From the NCBI GenBank assembly GCA_016187325.1, contig JACPJY010000282.1, positions 1-6,473 of the forward strand: DNA of 6,473 nt, in the 5' to 3' direction. Within the stretch, counting starts at the first letter, position 1. Every line of letters begins with the position of its first letter. The notes beneath the pieces are model-generated. The model had not been told where the DNA came from. It saw only the letters and a program-made list of their open reading frames with translations, and made no database searches. Shown piece after piece: positions 1 through 4,959 of this stretch. The position numbers and the translations under genes were made by a program. Source of the stretch: Rhodospirillales bacterium (GTDB lineage: Bacteria > Pseudomonadota > Alphaproteobacteria > Rhodospirillales > Casp-alpha2).

Positions 1-363
1 GCAGCTTTCGAGCACGCATTTGTGCTCGGTGGCGACGGTCACGATATGGTTCCTGCGGTCGCGGTAGAAATGGGCGATGCCCTTGAGCGCCAGGTTGTTG
101 GATTCGGTGGCGCCGGAGGTGAAGACGATCTCCTTCGCCGACGCACCGATGATCGCCGCCACTTGTTCGCGGGCGTTTTCGACCGCCTCTTCGGCCTCCC
201 AGCCGTAGAAGTGGTTGCGGGAATGGGGATTGCCGAATTTCTCGCCGAAAAACGGCAGCATCGCCTCGACCACGCGCGGGTCGGTCGGCGTGGTCGCCTG
301 GTAATCCAGATAGACCGGCCGGCCCTTTCGCGGGCCCGTCCGGGATTTGTCGTTGCCGCTCAT
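1..363 (-). CDS. iscS: Cysteine desulfurase IscS, N-terminal 121 residues (cut by window edge)
   Basis: This is a PLP-dependent cysteine desulfurase, which takes sulfur from L-cysteine as an enzyme-bound persulfide and passes it to an Fe-S scaffold. Seen in the sequence: a short polar leader (residues 1-14), the family opening VYLDYQATTPTDPRV (17-31), FGNPHSRNHFYG (43-54), the FTSGATESNNLALKG block that cradles the PLP phosphate (81-95), and ATEHKCVLES (111-120), whose His114 aligns with the PLP-stacking catalytic His104 of E. coli IscS. The PLP lysine and the active-site cysteine lie beyond the left edge, so catalytic completeness cannot be judged. The ATG at 363 has AAGGAG (376-381) 12 nt upstream and a closer AGAGGG (372-377). 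The gene begins 22 bp after the preceding desulfurase and is almost certainly in the same operon. The HFYGWEAEEAVENARE segment resembles IscS rather than SufS, but with only the N-terminus visible the subtype is not certain. Confidence 0.9.
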   Translation of the reverse strand, partial: MSGNDKSRTGPRKGRPVYLDYQATTPTDPRVVEAMLPFFGEKFGNPHSRNHFYGWEAEEAVENAREQVAAIIGASAKEIVFTSGATESNNLALKGIAHFYRDRRNHIVTVATEHKCVLESC

Positions 364-385
364 CTTCTCGACCCTCTCCTTGTCG

Positions 386-1510
386 TCACGCAGCCGCCGC
401 GTCTTTGGCCCGCGCCCGGTCATGGACATCGGTCCATGCCGCGACGAACCGCCCGACATCGTCTTCGGTGGTGTTCCAGCCGAGGCTGACGCGTATTGCC
501 GTCGCCGCCACCTCGGGCGCGACGCCCATCGCCGCCAGCACATGACTGGGTTCGATCTTGCCCGACGAACAGGCGGAGCCGGCGCTGACGCCGACGCCCG
601 CCAGGTCGAGCGCGATGATCTGGTGTTCCGCCGTCACGCCCGGCATGGTCAGGCAACTGGTGTTGGCGAGCCTGGGTGCGCCGGCGCCGAAGACGCGAAT
701 GTCGGCGCGCTCGCCGAGGCGGGCCTCGATGCGGTCGCGCCAGCGAGCCAGCCGGGCGAAATCGCCGAGACCGCCGATGGCTTCGCGGGCCGCGGCGCCG
801 AAACCGGCGATCCCCGGCACGTTCTCGGTGCCGGCGCGGCGGCCCCGCTCCTGCCCGCCGCCGCGGACGACGGCCGCCAGCGGCAGATCGTTGCCGAACA
901 CCAGTGCCCCGCTGCCCATGGCGCCGCCGATCTTGTGCGCCGACAGCGAAACCATGTCGACGCCGAGGGCCTTGATGTCGAGGGCCACTTTGCCGGCCGC
1001 CTGCACCGCGTCGCAGTGCACCAGCGCGCCGTGGCGCCTGGCGACGGCGGCGGCTTCCGCCACCGGCTGGAGGACGCCGGTCTCGTTGTTGGCCAGCATC
1101 ACGGAGAGCAGCGCCGGCCGGTCGTCGTCGGCAAGCATGGCGTCGAGCGCGTCGAGGTCGACCATGCCGTCGCCGTCAACGGGGATTTTCTCGATCGCCG
1201 GCGTCGCCTTGAGAACCGAGGCGTGCTCGATCGCCGACGCGACGATGCGCGGCCGGCCGGTGCCGCAAAGCGCCAGGTTGTTGGCCTCGCTGCCGCCGCT
1301 GGTGAACACCACGCCGGCAGGCTCAGCTCCCGCCAGCACGGCGACGTCGTCGCGCGCGTCTTCGACCAGGCGCCGCACCGCACGGCCGAAGCGGTGCACC
1401 GACGAAGCGTTGCCGGTGAGCTCCAGCGCGCGCGCAATGGCCTGCTGCGCGGCGGCGCGCACCGCGGTGGTCGCGTTGTGATCCAAATAGACAGCGTGTT
1501 CCATGCCCAT
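386..1510 (-). CDS. NifS/IscS-like cysteine desulfurase (class V aminotransferase fold), first of a tandem pair
   Basis: A complete 374-residue PLP enzyme of the cysteine desulfurase family, expected to release sulfur from L-cysteine in the cytoplasm. Seen: VYLDHNATTAVR (7-18), FTSGGSEANNLAL (69-81), AIEHASVL (93-100) with catalytic His96, ANNETG (140-145), HCDAVQAAGK (165-174) with the Asp that pairs with the PLP ring nitrogen, SAHKIGG (190-196) with PLP Lys193, GGGQERGRRAGTEN (217-230), and GSACSSGKIEPSHVL (311-325) with the presumed persulfide Cys314 on a group I type loop. All key residues are present, so it should be active. It is slightly short for IscS (about 400) because the stretch between NNLAL and EH is compressed. 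It starts 36 bp after iscR and ends 22 bp before iscS. Neither ATG (1510, or 1504 two codons in) has a clear Shine-Dalgarno, so the start could shift by two residues. Family and activity are well supported. Its division of labour with the adjacent IscS is unknown, so no gene symbol is given. Confidence 0.92.
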   Translation of the reverse strand: MGMEHAVYLDHNATTAVRAAAQQAIARALELTGNASSVHRFGRAVRRLVEDARDDVAVLAGAEPAGVVFTSGGSEANNLALCGTGRPRIVASAIEHASVLKATPAIEKIPVDGDGMVDLDALDAMLADDDRPALLSVMLANNETGVLQPVAEAAAVARRHGALVHCDAVQAAGKVALDIKALGVDMVSLSAHKIGGAMGSGALVFGNDLPLAAVVRGGGQERGRRAGTENVPGIAGFGAAAREAIGGLGDFARLARWRDRIEARLGERADIRVFGAGAPRLANTSCLTMPGVTAEHQIIALDLAGVGVSAGSACSSGKIEPSHVLAAMGVAPEVAATAIRVSLGWNTTEDDVGRFVAAWTDVHDRARAKDAAAA

Positions 1511-1546
1511 TCGCAGAGTTGACGTGGATGCCGTGGCGGATCGGCC

Positions 1547-2020
1547 TTACTGGGCCGCGACGATTGTGTTGCCCTGGTCGCGGCGGTAGACTTCGCCACT
1601 GGTGCCGAGCACCCGTTTTTCGACCACATCGGCCAGCGAGACGGAGTTCAGGTACAAGTAGATCTTGTTGCCGAGCTCTTCCCACAGGTCATGGGTCAGA
1701 CATCGGGTCTTGTTGATCTTGCAGCCGGCCGGCGACCCGGGCGTGCAGCGCACCGCCTTGATCGGCTCATCGACCGCAAGAATGATGTCGGCAATCCGTG
1801 TCTCGCCGGCGGTACGGGCGAGTAGATACCCGCCGCCGGGTCCGCGGACGCTCTTGACCAGGCCGCCGCGGCGCAATTTCCCGAACAGCTGCTCCAGGTA
1901 GGAAAGGGAAATTTCCTGCCGCTCGGCGACGTCGGCGAGCGCGATCGGCCTGCCGTCGGAATTGGCCGCGATGTCCACCATCGCCATCACGGCGTACCGT
2001 CCTTTTGTGCTGAGCTTCAC
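1547..2020 (-). CDS. iscR: Rrf2-family Fe-S cluster-sensing regulator IscR
   Basis: A 157-residue winged-helix transcription factor that senses cellular Fe-S status through its own [2Fe-2S] cluster and controls cluster-assembly genes. Seen: the family start MKLSTKGRYAVMAMVDIA, a helix-turn-helix around residues 27-51 (ALADVAERQEISLSYLEQLF), the wing VRGPGGGYLLAR (58-69), a dimerisation helix, and a cluster-binding loop with Cys92, Cys100, Cys107 and His110 (RCTPGSPAGC, then RCLTHDLWEEL). This is the three-Cys, one-His ligand set of E. coli IscR (Cys92, Cys98, Cys104, His107), with a loop three residues longer. It is therefore IscR-like rather than RirA-like or NsrR-like. Translation starts at GTG with a strong AGGAGG. 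It lies between cysE and two cysteine desulfurases, and a candidate IscR box sits at the cysE promoter about 1 kb upstream, which suggests autoregulation through the whole operon. Confidence 0.95.
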   Translation of the reverse strand: MKLSTKGRYAVMAMVDIAANSDGRPIALADVAERQEISLSYLEQLFGKLRRGGLVKSVRGPGGGYLLARTAGETRIADIILAVDEPIKAVRCTPGSPAGCKINKTRCLTHDLWEELGNKIYLYLNSVSLADVVEKRVLGTSGEVYRRDQGNTIVAAQ

Positions 2021-2027
2021 CGTTCAT

Positions 2028-2033
2028 CCTCCT
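2028..2033 (-). promoter_or_regulatory. Ribosome binding site that fixes the GTG start of iscR
   Basis: AGGAGG reads on the minus strand and ends 7 nt before the GTG at 2018-2020. An ATG at 2025-2027 overlaps the end of this site but opens a different frame with no recognisable protein. The GTG opens the conserved MKLSTKGRYA N-terminus, so GTG is the start. Confidence 0.85.
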
Positions 2034-2133
2034 GTTGCTTGGGCCTTCCCGGTGAGATGAAAGGCGCCAGTTCCTATGATCGGACCGCCGTCCCGCGCGG
2101 CTCCTTCGTTTCAGTTTGGGCGGCCAGCCCGGA

Positions 2134-2862
2134 TTACACGGCCTGGCGGTCCCGCTTCTCCGGTGCCGGTTGCGCGCCGGCGCCGGTCTTGGATTCGAGT
2201 TCCTCGAGCCGCTCCGCCAATGCCGCGACCTGGTGGCGCAGGCTCTCGATGGTCTGCAATACCGGATCGGGGCAGCCGTCGGCGGGCGTGCCGTAGGGCT
2301 GGAATTCCCGCGCCTTCCGCTTGTCGCGCGGCATCACCACCTGGGCCGGGATGCCGACCGCCGTCACCGACGGCGGCACGTCCTTGGTGACCACCGAGTT
2401 GGCGCCGACCCGGGCCCCTTCGCCGATGGTGATCGGCCCGAGGACGGCGGCGCCGGAGCCGATAATGGCGCCGTTCATGATCGTCGGGTGGCGCTTCACG
2501 CCCACTTGCGAGCCGGAATCGACCGCCGGCGCGATGCCGCCGAGCGTCACCGCATGATAGAGCGTGACGTCATCGCCGATGACCGAGGTCTCGCCGATGA
2601 CGACGCCGGAGCCGTGGTCGATGACGAAACGGCGGCCGATCTGCGCCCCCGGATGGATCTCGATGGCGGTCAGGAATCTGCCGATGTGCGAAATGAACCG
2701 CGCCAGCAGGCGCAGCTTGTGCTTCCACAGCCAATGCGACAGCCGGTGAAACCAAAGCGCATGGAACCCCGGGTAGCACAGCACGATCTCGAGCGCGCTG
2801 CGCGCCGCCGGGTCACGCGCCTTGAAACTGTCGATATCTTCCCGGAACCTCTTGAAAATCAT
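2134..2862 (-). CDS. cysE: Serine O-acetyltransferase CysE (short NifP-like form)
   Basis: Acetylates L-serine with acetyl-CoA to O-acetylserine, the committed step of cysteine synthesis, in the cytoplasm. From the ATG at 2862 the protein has 242 residues: an N-terminal helical domain (MIFKRFREDIDSFKARDPAAR, then LCYPGFHALWFHRLSHWLW), followed by a left-handed beta-helix of hexapeptide repeats from about residue 65 to 175. AIEIHPGAQIGRRFVIDHGSGVVIGET (66-92) contains His83, which matches catalytic His158 of E. coli CysE. Glu68 stands where E. coli has Asp143, a change I recall as usual in this short form. TLYHAVTLGG and KRHPTI follow. The tail (about 199-225) looks like a short coiled coil (LQTIESLRHQVAALAERLEELES). 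The frame is open further upstream to an ATG at 2961, but that lies about 5 nt from the predicted transcription start and adds atypical sequence. ATG 2898 is also possible. RBS support is weak for all three. iscR follows after 113 bp, and the promoter and IscR-like box lie upstream. Confidence 0.93.
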   Translation of the reverse strand: MIFKRFREDIDSFKARDPAARSALEIVLCYPGFHALWFHRLSHWLWKHKLRLLARFISHIGRFLTAIEIHPGAQIGRRFVIDHGSGVVIGETSVIGDDVTLYHAVTLGGIAPAVDSGSQVGVKRHPTIMNGAIIGSGAAVLGPITIGEGARVGANSVVTKDVPPSVTAVGIPAQVVMPRDKRKAREFQPYGTPADGCPDPVLQTIESLRHQVAALAERLEELESKTGAGAQPAPEKRDRQAV

Positions 2863-2904
2863 TGTGCCCACGTTATCTATGGTTATTAGGTAAGGCATTG
2901 ATTT

Positions 2905-2972
2905 GGCTTTGCAGGATCGGCCTTGCCCGTGATAGAAACGCCGGTTCGGACAAGCCTCCAAAGCCGATCCTG
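2905..2972 (-). repeat. Overlapping inverted repeats in the presumed cysE leader
   Basis: Two perfect inverted repeats share an arm. The 10-bp CAGGATCGGC (2912-2921) faces GCCGATCCTG (2963-2972), and the 7-bp GGCTTTG (2905-2911) faces CAAAGCC (2959-2965). A short CTTG/CAAG pair (2922-2925 and 2951-2954) lies inside. Because the right arms overlap at 2963-2965 and the pairs are not nested, the two stems cannot form fully together. The right arm also borders the -10 and the predicted transcription start, so the 10-bp arm may be only partly transcribed. A role as alternative leader structure, or as a DNA site, is inference. Confidence 0.45.
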
Positions 2973-3001
2973 AATATAAGATGCCTGACTAATGTGGTCA
3001 A
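2973..3001 (-). promoter_or_regulatory. Sigma70-like promoter for the cysE-iscR-desulfurase operon
   Basis: On the minus strand, -35 TTGACC (2996-3001) and -10 TATATT (2973-2978) are separated by exactly 17 bp. Each hexamer matches consensus at 5 of 6 positions. Transcription would start near 2966, giving a leader of about 100 nt before the cysE ATG at 2862. It is the best promoter-like sequence I found in the window. No comparably good promoter was seen in the 113-bp cysE-iscR gap, so it may serve the whole cluster. Predicted from sequence only. Confidence 0.65.
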
Positions 3002-3005
3002 GTAA
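2981..3005 (-). promoter_or_regulatory. Candidate IscR type 1 operator overlapping the cysE -35
   Basis: A 25-bp imperfect dyad on the minus strand. Its halves are TTACTTGAC and (read from the other strand) ATGCCTGAC, separated by CACATTA. Each half matches 8 of 9 positions of the E. coli type 1 half-site ATASYYGAC, recalled from the literature, and the centre matches 5 of 7 (TRWWWYA), for 21 of 25 in total. It covers the -35 and most of the spacer, where a bound repressor would block RNA polymerase. The regulator gene iscR is in the downstream operon. The match is seen directly; binding is inferred. Confidence 0.55.
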
Positions 3006-3040
3006 GCAGGCTTCAACTGCGTTTAAGTCGCAATAATAAA

Positions 3041-3077
3041 GGGCTCATTACCCGACATAGTACCTCGGGTATAGCCC
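3041..3077. repeat. Two-tier hairpin in the cysE/hydrolase intergenic region
   Basis: GGGCT (3041-3045) pairs with AGCCC (3073-3077), and TACCCG (3049-3054) pairs with CGGGTA (3066-3071). The result is 11 bp of stem with a small 3-versus-1 internal loop and an 11-nt apical loop. It sits 33 bp before the hydrolase ATG. Read on the minus strand the stem is followed by TTTATTATT, which resembles a weak terminator, but no minus-strand gene ends there. It may be a leader hairpin, a protein-binding dyad or an insulator between the divergent units. Confidence 0.45.
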
Positions 3078-3109
3078 ATAAAACCATTCAAAGGTTGGTC
3101 GAACCCACG

Positions 3110-3757
3110 ATGCCCGACGTGATCTTCAATGGCCCGGAAGGACGCCTGGAGGGCCGTTACCATCACTCGAAAAAGCCGAATGCACCGGTCGCCCTGTTGC
3201 TGCACCCCCACCCGCAGTACGGCGGCACGATGAACAACAAGGTCGTCTACACCCTTTATCAGACCTTCGTGCGCCGCGGCTTTTCGACGTTGCGGTTCAA
3301 TTTCCGGGGCGTCGGGCGCTCGCAGGGCCGGTTCGACAACGGCCAGGGGGAACTGAGCGACGCCGCCTCCGCGCTCGACTGGATGCAGGCCCACAACCCC
3401 AACACCACGGCGTGCTGGATCGCCGGGTTTTCGTTCGGCGCCTGGGTCGGCATGCAGCTGATGATGCGCCGGCCGGAAATCCGCGGCTTCATCTCGGTGG
3501 CGCCGCCGGCCAGCCTGCACGACTTCTCGTTCCTGGCTCCCTGCCCGGCGTCGGGCATGATCCTTCACGGCGACAAGGACGAGGTGATCCCGCAGGCGTC
3601 CGTCGACAAGCTGGCGCAAAAGCTTCAGAAGCAGAAGAACATCAAGATCGATTATCGCGTCATCGAGGGGTCCGATCATTTCTTCCAGGACCACATCGAC
3701 GACCTCAACAAGCACGTCAACGACTACCTCGACAAGATGCTGACCAAGGCGGCCTGA
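3110..3757 (+). CDS. Alpha/beta hydrolase, COG2945-like, substrate unknown
   Basis: A 215-residue cytoplasmic alpha/beta-hydrolase-fold protein with no signal peptide. Seen: MPDVIFNGPEGRLEGRYH (a beta-strand opening usual for this family), LLLHPHPQYGGTMNNKVVY (29-47) with the HPHP motif near the oxyanion hole, FNFRGVGRSQG (63-73), the nucleophile elbow GFSFG (106-110) with Ser108, HGDKDEVIP (153-161) with candidate acid Asp155 or Asp157, and GSDHFF (187-192) with catalytic His190. The triad is complete, so it is probably an active esterase or similar enzyme. The substrate cannot be told from sequence. The ATG at 3110 was chosen because it opens the family N-terminus. An in-frame TTG at 3095 would add only five residues and sits right against AAAGG. 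The RBS for the ATG is weak. The gene is divergent from cysE and ends 15 bp from the convergent anmK. Its promoter is unclear: AATAAT (3032-3037) is a possible -10 without a good -35. Confidence 0.88.
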   Translation: MPDVIFNGPEGRLEGRYHHSKKPNAPVALLLHPHPQYGGTMNNKVVYTLYQTFVRRGFSTLRFNFRGVGRSQGRFDNGQGELSDAASALDWMQAHNPNTTACWIAGFSFGAWVGMQLMMRRPEIRGFISVAPPASLHDFSFLAPCPASGMILHGDKDEVIPQASVDKLAQKLQKQKNIKIDYRVIEGSDHFFQDHIDDLNKHVNDYLDKMLTKAA

Positions 3758-3810
3758 CGCGGCGCCGTCGTTTCACGGCCGGTGAAGGACGCCGCCGGTC
3801 GTCGGCCGCC
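3748..3810. other. GC-rich inverted repeats at the hydrolase/anmK convergent junction
   Basis: GGCGGCC (3748-3754) and GGCCGCC (3804-3810) form an inverted pair across the 15-bp gap between the two stop codons. Inside are TTCAC (3772-3776) and GTGAA (3782-3786) around a 5-nt loop, and the palindrome CGGCGCCG (3760-3767). The structure could help end transcription from either side, but neither strand shows a T run, so I do not call an intrinsic terminator. In DNA this GC-rich, chance hairpins are common. Confidence 0.25.
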
Positions 3811-4864
3811 TGACCCCGGTCGTCGATGGCAGGCTTAGCGGCAGGCCTTTCAGGGACCGCACGGCAAGGAAGCCGAACGCCTGCGCTTCGATCGCGTCGC
3901 CGCGCCACCCCACCAATTCCACCGGCTCCACCGGCGCCGGCAGCCGGCTTCTCATCGCCGCCATCAGCGACGGGTTGCGGCGGCCGCCGCCGCATACCAG
4001 CCATCGCGTCGGCGGTGCCGGCAGCAACTGCGCCGCCTTTTCCACGGCGGCGGCGGTGAACGCCGTCAACGTCGCCGCGCCGGCGGCCGGCGAAAGACCG
4101 GCGACCGCCGTCAATGAAAATTCGCCGCGATCGAGGGATTTCGGATAAGGCGCCGTGAAGTACGGATGGTCCAACAGCGCGGCCAAGGCGGTTTCGTCCA
4201 CGGTACCGTCGCGGGCCAGGCGGCCGTGCTCGTCCATCGCCCCGCCGGTGCGGGCGCGCACCCAATCGTCGATCAACGCATTGCCGGGTCCGGTATCGAA
4301 GGCGACGACGCCGCCGTCGGGACTGATCCAGGTGACGTTGGCGACGCCGCCGATGTTGAGCACCGCCAGCGGCTTCTCGAGAGCGCGGGCGAGCGCCGCG
4401 TGGTAGAGCGGCGCCAGCGGGGCGCCCTGGCCGCCCTCGGCGACGTCGCGAGAACGAAAGTCGCCGACCACCGGAATGCCGGTCTCGCGGGCCAGCCATG
4501 CGGCGTCGCCGACCTGGCGGGTGATTCCCTGGTCGGGCTTGTGAAGGACGGTGTGGCCGTGGAAGCCGATAACATCGATGTCGCCGGCGGCGAAATTGCC
4601 TTCGGCCAGCAGACGGTCCACCGCGTCCCGGTGGCGGGCGGTCAGCTCGCGGGCGACCGCCGCGGCATCAGCGCTGCGCTCGGGGTCGCCGCCCAGAATC
4701 CTCCGCAACCGGCCGCCGAAGGCATCGTCGTACGGCACCGTCAGGAACGGCCCGAAGCCCGAGACGACATGGCCGTCGGTCCTGATGACGGCGGCATCGA
4801 CGCCGTCCATGGAAGTGCCGCTCATCAGGCCGATGGCCGTCAGCACGTCTTTGGCTTCCACCAT
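3773..4864 (-). CDS. anmK: Anhydro-N-acetylmuramic acid kinase AnmK
   Basis: Phosphorylates and ring-opens 1,6-anhydro-N-acetylmuramic acid to MurNAc-6-phosphate with ATP, recycling cell-wall sugar in the cytoplasm. The protein has 363 residues, normal for the family. Seen: the ATP loop IGLMSGTSMDGVDAA (11-25), IGFHGHTVLHKP (99-110), GDFRSRDVAEGGQGAPLAPLYH (134-155), NIGGVANVTWI (170-180), FDTGPGNALIDDW (189-201) with Asp190 as the expected catalytic base, DRGEFS (245-250), and CGGGRRNPSLM (291-301). The family usually has GQTV where this has GHTV (His104), a mild substitution. Start ATG 4864 has AAGGA (4870-4874) 5 nt upstream, which settles it. The gene is divergent from tyrS with 95 bp between starts. 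Its stop lies inside a small TTCAC/GTGAA hairpin (3772-3786), with no T tract to mark a classical terminator. No other recycling genes are in view. Identification is secure. Confidence 0.96.
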   Translation of the reverse strand: MVEAKDVLTAIGLMSGTSMDGVDAAVIRTDGHVVSGFGPFLTVPYDDAFGGRLRRILGGDPERSADAAAVARELTARHRDAVDRLLAEGNFAAGDIDVIGFHGHTVLHKPDQGITRQVGDAAWLARETGIPVVGDFRSRDVAEGGQGAPLAPLYHAALARALEKPLAVLNIGGVANVTWISPDGGVVAFDTGPGNALIDDWVRARTGGAMDEHGRLARDGTVDETALAALLDHPYFTAPYPKSLDRGEFSLTAVAGLSPAAGAATLTAFTAAAVEKAAQLLPAPPTRWLVCGGGRRNPSLMAAMRSRLPAPVEPVELVGWRGDAIEAQAFGFLAVRSLKGLPLSLPSTTGVRRPTTGGVLHRP

Positions 4865-4959
4865 GGGGGTCCTTTTCCGGCCGCGGCGTCTTCAACGTCG
4901 GGATTGCGTGGACGATACCGATAGCATAAACCCTTGCCGATGGTGAGGGTGGGCAATCA
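4865..4959. promoter_or_regulatory. Divergent anmK/tyrS control region
   Basis: Both genes must start from this 95-bp gap or from inside each other. It holds the anmK RBS (AAGGA on the minus strand, 4870-4874) and a GAGG (4945-4948) 11 nt before the tyrS ATG. I found no convincing -35/-10 pair on either strand. The more AT-rich patch around 4913-4930 is the likeliest promoter location. No T-box-like leader is possible for tyrS in so short a space. Confidence 0.4.

Noticed and set aside
347..1522. A 391-codon open frame on the plus strand
   Set aside because: It lies opposite the desulfurase gene. The translation is Arg/His/Gly/Ala-rich with no family motif, while the minus strand has a complete PLP enzyme. 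It is a typical GC-rich antisense shadow. The 558-1481 frame is rejected for the same reason.
2021..2133. A possible separate iscR promoter or IscR box in the cysE-iscR gap
   Set aside because: Apart from the RBS I found no -35/-10 pair and no GACT/AGTC-type dyad. Small GC stems (GGGC/GCCC near 2118-2130, GGAC/GTCC near 2082-2094) lack T runs and are not convincing terminators.
3006..3030. A second IscR-like site facing the hydrolase, around the AGTC at 3026-3029
   Set aside because: The expected GACT half is absent (CTGC instead) and the centre also fails, so it does not fit the consensus.
3095..3109. TTG start for the hydrolase at 3095
   Set aside because: It directly abuts AAAGG with no spacing and adds five residues not expected in the family. 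The ATG at 3110 opens the expected MPDVIFNGPEG.
3023..3715. A 230-codon minus-strand open frame opposite the hydrolase, reaching into the intergenic region
   Set aside because: The plus-strand hydrolase has a complete catalytic triad. The antisense protein looks like random GC-rich translation.
4166..4924. A 252-codon plus-strand open frame opposite anmK
   Set aside because: It is antisense to a full AnmK, covers the anmK start region, and shows no motifs of its own.
4891..4930. Promoter for tyrS using TTGCGT (4904-4909) with TAGCAT (4922-4927), or TTCAAC (4891-4896) with GATACC (4914-4919)
   Set aside because: The first pair has only a 12-bp spacer and the second has poor hexamers. Neither is good enough to call.
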